A stretch of DNA of 48,762 nucleotides from Candidatus Gastranaerophilales bacterium (GTDB lineage: Bacteria; Cyanobacteriota; Vampirovibrionia; Gastranaerophilales; Gastranaerophilaceae): assembly GCA_944325535.1 (NCBI GenBank), contig CALVAL010000004.1, positions 1-48,762 on the forward strand, in the 5' to 3' direction. Both the position numbers and the translations under genes were made by a program. Of this stretch, positions 44,270 through 48,762 are shown piece after piece (within the stretch, counting starts at the first letter, position 1; each line of letters starts with the position of its first letter). Below the pieces are notes generated by a model, which was not told the DNA's origin, ran no database searches, and was given only the letters and a program-made list of their open reading frames with translations.

Positions 44270-45282
44270 TTTTGGCAGGATTAAGATTATATGAACTTGA
44301 AAATTTAATGCAAAAGCTTAAAGCAACAAAATTCCGAGCTAAGCAAATTCATAATTGGATTTATTTTAAGTCTGTCTCCACAATAGATGAAATGACAAAT
44401 CTTTCTAAGGATTTTAGAGAAGAGTTAAAGAAAATTGCAAAAGTAACAGAAACTAAAATTAAAAAGAAGCAAGTTAGTAAAGATGGAACAATTAAGTATC
44501 TAGTTGAATATCCTGATGGTGAATGCGTTGAAACAGTTCTAATGCGTTTTGATAACCGTGCAAATTTAACTGCTTGTGTCAGTTCTCAGGTAGGATGCGC
44601 TGTTAATTGTTCTTTTTGTGCAACGGGGAAAGGTGGATTTAAAAGAAACCTTACATATCAAGAAATAATTGAACAAGTACTAACCATTCAGCGTGATACC
44701 GGACTAAAAATTACCAATATTGTTTTTATGGGGCAAGGAGAGCCTTTATTAAATTTAGATAATGTACTTAAAGCTTTAGAAATATTCAATGAAGATTTTC
44801 AAATAGGAGCAAGAAGAATTACTATTTCTACTAGTGGAATTATCCCTGGTATCGACAATTTAGCAAATATGAATTTGCAGTCTACATTAGCAATATCACT
44901 ACATGCTCCTAATCATAATTTAAGAAAAGAAATCATGCCTATAGAAAATAGATATAATATTAACGATTTGAAAAAAGCTTTAAAAAATTATATTGACAAA
45001 ACTGGCAGGAGAATAACAATAGAATACATTTTAATCCACGGATTTAATGACACACCGCAGGTTGCAAAAGAGCTTGCTTACTTTCTTAAAGATTTAAAAT
45101 GTAATATAAATCTTATTCCTTATAACTCAGTAATAGAAAATGATTTTAAAAAACCTTCAAATAACGATATAATGAAATTTAAATATCTATTGGAGCATTC
45201 TGGTAAAAAAGTAACAGTCAGACTCGAAAGAGGTGCTGATATTGATGCAGCATGCGGTCAGCTAAGAGGGAAGAATATTTAG
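44266..45282 (+). CDS. rlmN: Dual-specificity 23S rRNA/tRNA adenine-C2 methyltransferase
   Basis: 338 residues, a radical-SAM enzyme forming m2A2503 in 23S rRNA and m2A37 in some tRNAs. Seen: the 4Fe-4S motif Cx3Cx2C at C111, C115, C118, GQGEPLLN, ISTSG, SLHAP, and the C-terminal catalytic Cys in DAACGQL (about C332). Length is standard. Starts inside the stop of the Cys-cluster gene. Confidence 0.95.
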   Translation: MILAGLRLYELENLMQKLKATKFRAKQIHNWIYFKSVSTIDEMTNLSKDFREELKKIAKVTETKIKKKQVSKDGTIKYLVEYPDGECVETVLMRFDNRANLTACVSSQVGCAVNCSFCATGKGGFKRNLTYQEIIEQVLTIQRDTGLKITNIVFMGQGEPLLNLDNVLKALEIFNEDFQIGARRITISTSGIIPGIDNLANMNLQSTLAISLHAPNHNLRKEIMPIENRYNINDLKKALKNYIDKTGRRITIEYILIHGFNDTPQVAKELAYFLKDLKCNINLIPYNSVIENDFKKPSNNDIMKFKYLLEHSGKKVTVRLERGADIDAACGQLRGKNI

Positions 45283-45284
45283 TT

Positions 45285-47183
45285 ATGAATAATATTTTTG
45301 ATAATAATCTTAAAGCATTAGCAACAAAAGATGTTGAACTTGCACAAAAAATAAAAACACATATTTTGAGTGATGTACCACAATTAGTCCAAGAAAATGC
45401 TTCTTTTAATCTCATATACAAAAATATATATTTACACAACCAATTAAATCCTTTAGCTGAAGCAAGAGAAATTTTTACGCAGGCTGAAAACACTCCCGTT
45501 TCTATTCATTTAGTATATGGATTAGGACTGGGCTATTTATTCCAAGTGGCATCTCAAGAATCAAAAGGGAGTGTAATTTTATATGAGCCTGATTTAAATA
45601 TTTTAAGAATTGTATTTACGTTAGTCGATTTTTCAAAAGATATATTGAAAAAAAATGTTTTTATAGCCTCAACTTTAGATAAAATTGGAGAATATATTTA
45701 TCAAAAATCTAACACTAAAAATACTCCATTACTATTATCTACAAATGGTACAAGAGAATTATATAAAAATAATTTTGACGAACTTGTAAATAAACTTCAT
45801 ACAATGGTCGGCGCTTATAGCTTAGATAGAAAATACACTCAAAAAAGATTTTATCCTAGCTTAGCACATTTAATTTACAACATACCAAATTTAGTAAATG
45901 AAATTCCATTAACTGAAATCAAAGATTTTTATAAAGGAAAAACGGCTGTTATAGTCTCAGCCGGACCTAGCTTAGACAAGAATATTGATACTTTAAAAAA
46001 ATATAGAGATAATATTATTCTTATTGTTGTTGGAACTGCTATGAAAGCAGTAGTAAGACATGGACTAACTCCGGATTTTCTGTGCATTATTGAGTTATTT
46101 GATTCCTCTAAACAAATAGAAGATCTTGATCTATCTCAGGTAAATTTTGTTACAGAACCAGCTTCAAATAAAAATTATAGAAAATTCAAATTTAAACAAG
46201 TATTTTCACATACATCAGCTAATTTCCCAGTCAATCATTTCTGGAGCAAGATAGCTGATCTTGATATAAGTGAATATTTTTCAAAAGGAACAGTATCATA
46301 TACTGCATTAAATGTTGCACGTATTTTAGGCTGCTCAAAAATTGTTTTAGTAGGACAAGATTTAGCATATTTAGAAGGACAATGCTATAGCAAAGATTCA
46401 GCTTATAAAGATTTAGTATGCAAATATAATGAAAATTTAAAGCGTTGGGAAATAGTTGCAAAAGATTTTGATAACTTTAGAGATTCATTATCAAATTATG
46501 AAGATATAGAAATAAGAACTAAGCTTGCAAATAACAGATTGATAAACCTAAACAATTCTTTATACTATGTAAAAGGAATTAACGGTGATATGATACCAAC
46601 TGAATCAGTATATGCAGCATTCATACCGCCTCTTACCGAGTTTACTCAAAAATACAATGATAGAGAATATATAAATACCTCTCTAGCAGGAGCTCAAATT
46701 GATGGTTTTAAGAACGTATCATTAGAAGAAGCTCTAAAAGATACTGAAAAAATTAATAATCGTAATTTGTCTATTAATTTTGAATATAATAAAGAAAAAA
46801 TTAAAAACTCCTTAATTAATTATTTAGAGAATTTTAAAAATGGCTCAATAAAAGTTGATTTAGGAAAAAAATTAATAAAAAATTGTAATAATGAACTAAA
46901 AAGACATAGAGTCGTAGATGCAGAGGTTTTAAAAGCTCTAAAAAAAGCTTCTCTAAATTTTGTAGAGTTAAGTACCAAATATATTGAAGAAAATGAATTA
47001 TTTGACTATATTACAATTTCTGAACGAATAGAATTAGACTATGAAATGAAAATGATAAAAGATTTTAATATTGAAAATGTATCTAAACTTCTTGAAAAAT
47101 TTTCTAAGTATTATGATATAGCAGAAAAGAGAATAGCTACAATTCAAAAATTACTAAAGCTATCTATTGAGAGGTTAGGATGA
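45285..47183 (+). CDS. DUF115 / Maf (motility accessory factor)-like glycosyltransferase
   Basis: 632 residues from ATG 45285, the ATG just after the rlmN stop; an in-frame ATG at 45252 would overlap rlmN. The central domain matches MAF_flag10 (PF01973): GKTAVIVSAGPSLDKNI, VGTAMKAVVRHGLTPDF, SYTALNVARILGCSKIVLVGQDLAY. The family adds nonulosonic acids to flagellin in Campylobacter and Clostridium, and also occurs in non-flagellated bacteria. N- and C-terminal helical regions flank it. No flagellar gene is nearby, and the neighbours are tRNA/rRNA enzymes. The dtd start overlaps its stop. Confidence 0.82.
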   Translation: MNNIFDNNLKALATKDVELAQKIKTHILSDVPQLVQENASFNLIYKNIYLHNQLNPLAEAREIFTQAENTPVSIHLVYGLGLGYLFQVASQESKGSVILYEPDLNILRIVFTLVDFSKDILKKNVFIASTLDKIGEYIYQKSNTKNTPLLLSTNGTRELYKNNFDELVNKLHTMVGAYSLDRKYTQKRFYPSLAHLIYNIPNLVNEIPLTEIKDFYKGKTAVIVSAGPSLDKNIDTLKKYRDNIILIVVGTAMKAVVRHGLTPDFLCIIELFDSSKQIEDLDLSQVNFVTEPASNKNYRKFKFKQVFSHTSANFPVNHFWSKIADLDISEYFSKGTVSYTALNVARILGCSKIVLVGQDLAYLEGQCYSKDSAYKDLVCKYNENLKRWEIVAKDFDNFRDSLSNYEDIEIRTKLANNRLINLNNSLYYVKGINGDMIPTESVYAAFIPPLTEFTQKYNDREYINTSLAGAQIDGFKNVSLEEALKDTEKINNRNLSINFEYNKEKIKNSLINYLENFKNGSIKVDLGKKLIKNCNNELKRHRVVDAEVLKALKKASLNFVELSTKYIEENELFDYITISERIELDYEMKMIKDFNIENVSKLLEKFSKYYDIAEKRIATIQKLLKLSIERLG

Positions 47184-47617
47184 AAGTTTTAATACAAAGA
47201 GTAACTGGTGCTTCTGTAACAATTGATTCTAAAATCTACTCCCAAATTAATAAAGGGATTTTAGCACTTGTAGGTATTGAAAAGAATGATTCTTTAGATA
47301 AAGTTGAAAAATTAGCTAGAAAGGTTGTTAATTTAAGAATTTTTCCTGATGATAATGGGAAAATGAATTTATCATTAATTGATATAAAAGGAGAGATACT
47401 TGTTGTATCTCAATTTACACTCTGTGGTAATTGTAAAAAAGGAACAAGACCAAGTTTTGATAACTCCGCAGAACCTATTATAGCAAACGAGTATTATGAA
47501 AAATTTGTACAATATATAAAAGATTATGAAATAAATGTTTCAACAGGAAAATTTGGAGCTGATATGAAAGTAGAACTAATAAATGATGGTCCTGTAACAT
47601 TTATGTTGGAATTATAA
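47180..47617 (+). CDS. dtd: D-aminoacyl-tRNA deacylase
   Basis: 145 residues, full-length DTD. It removes D-amino acids (and Gly from tRNA-Ala) from mischarged tRNAs. Seen: the N-terminal MKVLIQRVTGASVTI, the active-site SQFTL motif, GTRPSF, and the C-terminal NDGPVTF cis-Pro motif. The start ATGA overlaps the Maf gene stop, with GAGGTTAGG upstream. rsmH follows after 12 nt. Confidence 0.95.
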   Translation: MKVLIQRVTGASVTIDSKIYSQINKGILALVGIEKNDSLDKVEKLARKVVNLRIFPDDNGKMNLSLIDIKGEILVVSQFTLCGNCKKGTRPSFDNSAEPIIANEYYEKFVQYIKDYEINVSTGKFGADMKVELINDGPVTFMLEL

Positions 47618-47629
47618 GAGGATTACAAA

Positions 47630-48559
47630 GTGGATGATTTTAAACACTATACAGTTATGCTAAATGAAGCAGTTGATGCGTTAGAATGTCAAGATGGTAA
47701 AATCTACGTTGATTGCACTCTAGGAGGCGGCGGGCATAGTGAGCTTATTCTTAAAAGGATTTCTCCAAATGGAAAATTGATAGCATTTGATATTGATGAC
47801 GAGGCTATCTCACATGCAAAAGAAAGATTAAAAAATTATCCTAATTTAACTATAGTAAAATCTTCTTATATAAATATAAAAAATGAATTGAAAAAATTAG
47901 GAATCGAAAAAATAACAGGTGGAGTTATTTTAGATTTAGGTGCTTCATATCATCAACTAACTAAAGGAGTACGAGGTTTTTCATTCTCAAAAGACGCACC
48001 ACTTGATATGCGATTTGATATGAGCGCTGATTTTTCAGCTTATAATGTAGTTAATGAATACTCAGAAGCTGATTTAGTAAGGATATTTAGTGAATATGGA
48101 GAAGAACGTTTTTCAAAAAGAATTGCAAAAAAGATTGTTGAGACTAGAAAAACAAAGCCTATTAGCACAACAAAAGAACTTGCTAATCTTATTATTGAAG
48201 CGACTCCTCATATTAAGTCTAATATACACCCTGCTACAAGAGTGTTTCAAGCTATTAGGATAGAAGTAAATAATGAGTTAAAAAATGTAAATTTTGTACT
48301 ACATGATATATTGGATTTATTATCAGAAGGTGGTATAATTTCTGTGATAAGTTTTCATTCTTTAGAGGATCGGATAGTTAAGAAAATCTTTAAGTTTGAG
48401 AGCAGTAAGTGCAGATGCAATGAAATGATTTGCAAATGCCCGCCGCCAAGAATTGAATTAGTAAATAAAAAACCAATAATGGCGAGCGAAGAGGAGATAA
48501 AAGAAAATCCACCATCACGAAGTGCAAAATTGAGGATAGTAAAAAAAGTACGGGATTGA
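47630..48559 (+). CDS. rsmH: 16S rRNA (cytosine-1402-N4) methyltransferase
   Basis: 309 residues, full-length RsmH (MraW). Seen: N-terminal YTVMLNEAVDAL, SAM motif DCTLGGGGHSELIL, LDLGASYHQL, GFSFSKDAPLDMRFD, and the C-terminal SRSAKLRIV tail. The start is GTG at 47630 with AGAGGA upstream. rsmH often heads the division/cell-wall cluster with ftsL and ftsI, consistent with another gene following. Confidence 0.96.
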   Translation: MDDFKHYTVMLNEAVDALECQDGKIYVDCTLGGGGHSELILKRISPNGKLIAFDIDDEAISHAKERLKNYPNLTIVKSSYINIKNELKKLGIEKITGGVILDLGASYHQLTKGVRGFSFSKDAPLDMRFDMSADFSAYNVVNEYSEADLVRIFSEYGEERFSKRIAKKIVETRKTKPISTTKELANLIIEATPHIKSNIHPATRVFQAIRIEVNNELKNVNFVLHDILDLLSEGGIISVISFHSLEDRIVKKIFKFESSKCRCNEMICKCPPPRIELVNKKPIMASEEEIKENPPSRSAKLRIVKKVRD

Positions 48560-48591
48560 TGGAGACTTTCTTGGTGTGGAGGAGTTAATAA

Positions 48592-48762
48592 TTGGTTTCG
48601 GCTTTAAAAATCCAAGAAAATAATGAACGCGGACTAAGTTACTTTATAAAAAAACTATCAAAAGAAAATAAAAAAGAGTACATAGCTAATGAACAGATAA
48701 AAAAAGAAGATTTTATAGATAAATCTATTCAAAAATTAGCTGTTAATAGTATAATAGAAGGG
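48592..48762 (+). CDS. Partial CDS, unknown (cut by window end)
   Basis: An open frame from TTG 48592 runs 57 codons to the window end. GGAGGAG (48578-48584) lies 7 nt upstream, supporting the TTG as a start. The visible part is Lys/Glu/Ile-rich and polar without a transmembrane helix so far. Its place after rsmH suggests the division cluster, but I do not recognise it. Confidence 0.55.
   Translation, partial: MVSALKIQENNERGLSYFIKKLSKENKKEYIANEQIKKEDFIDKSIQKLAVNSIIEG

Noticed and set aside
1-48762. CRISPR array, IS transposase, prophage or rRNA
   Set aside because: No regular repeats, transposase or phage motifs, or rRNA sequence were seen in the window.

Overview
The window is an AT-rich bacterial chromosome segment with ordinary stop-codon use: TAA, TAG and TGA all end genes. 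A Kdo transferase and an ArnT-like lipid glycosyltransferase indicate a diderm, LPS-type envelope. Superoxide reductase plus ferritin suggests an anaerobe. Cyanobacteria-style TPR proteins, several genes I know only as lineage-specific hypotheticals, and gut-type content make Candidatus Gastranaerophilales (Vampirovibrionia/Melainabacteria) my best guess, by inference only. I see no transposase, prophage, CRISPR array or rRNA.

Layout. 1-272 is a gene-free stretch with a pair of inverted palindromic repeats. 273-6707 (+) holds an ArnT-like transferase, waaA and dnaE. 6762-7580 (-) is a Q/M-rich coiled-coil protein. 7736-8725 (+) is a TOPRIM-only OLD-type protein, followed by tRNA-Lys(UUU). 8978-10922 (+) holds rmlD-like and dxr. 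10915-13990 (-) holds bioF-like, ctpA and an exported HExxH protein. 14089-16690 (+) is an overlapping MnmC-like methyltransferase / FAD oxidoreductase pair. 16687-25311 (-) holds a uridine-kinase-like protein, a TPR protein, a PilZ-like protein, and an operon of degenerate histidine kinase, ABC ATPase and AsmA-like protein. 25433-30584 (+) holds a DnaJ-like protein, gcvT (broken by an in-frame TAA), gcvH, gcvPA and a CNT nucleoside transporter. 30552-35571 (-) holds a small protein, a divergent DUF262 protein with a winged-helix regulator, and an operon of HEAT, queC, DUF366 and SPOR genes. 35736-36906 (+) holds two small proteins (67 and 51 aa) and a maa-type acetyltransferase. 36953-42378 (-) is an operon of two unknown membrane proteins and a GH13 enzyme. 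42582-43449 (-) is dfx plus ferritin. 43535-48762 (+) holds a YkgJ-type Cys-cluster protein, rlmN, a DUF115/Maf protein, dtd, rsmH and the start of another gene.

Two regulatory patterns stand out. First, at least five genes (starts 7736, 14089, 19824 minus, 36349, 43535) have a sigma70-type -10 box ending 6-7 nt before the ATG and no Shine-Dalgarno, the geometry of leaderless mRNAs. In three of them a TTG in the -35 box lies exactly 36 nt upstream in frame, which invites a 12-residue N-terminal over-call. Second, three genes (7580 minus, 35736, 36126), and more weakly a fourth (42378 minus), share GCAATT-N13-ATACTTTATA upstream with constant spacing. All of these encode proteins I cannot assign, including the membrane-protein/amylase operon, so this looks like a small unrecognised regulon. 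It is the best candidate here for an undescribed system.
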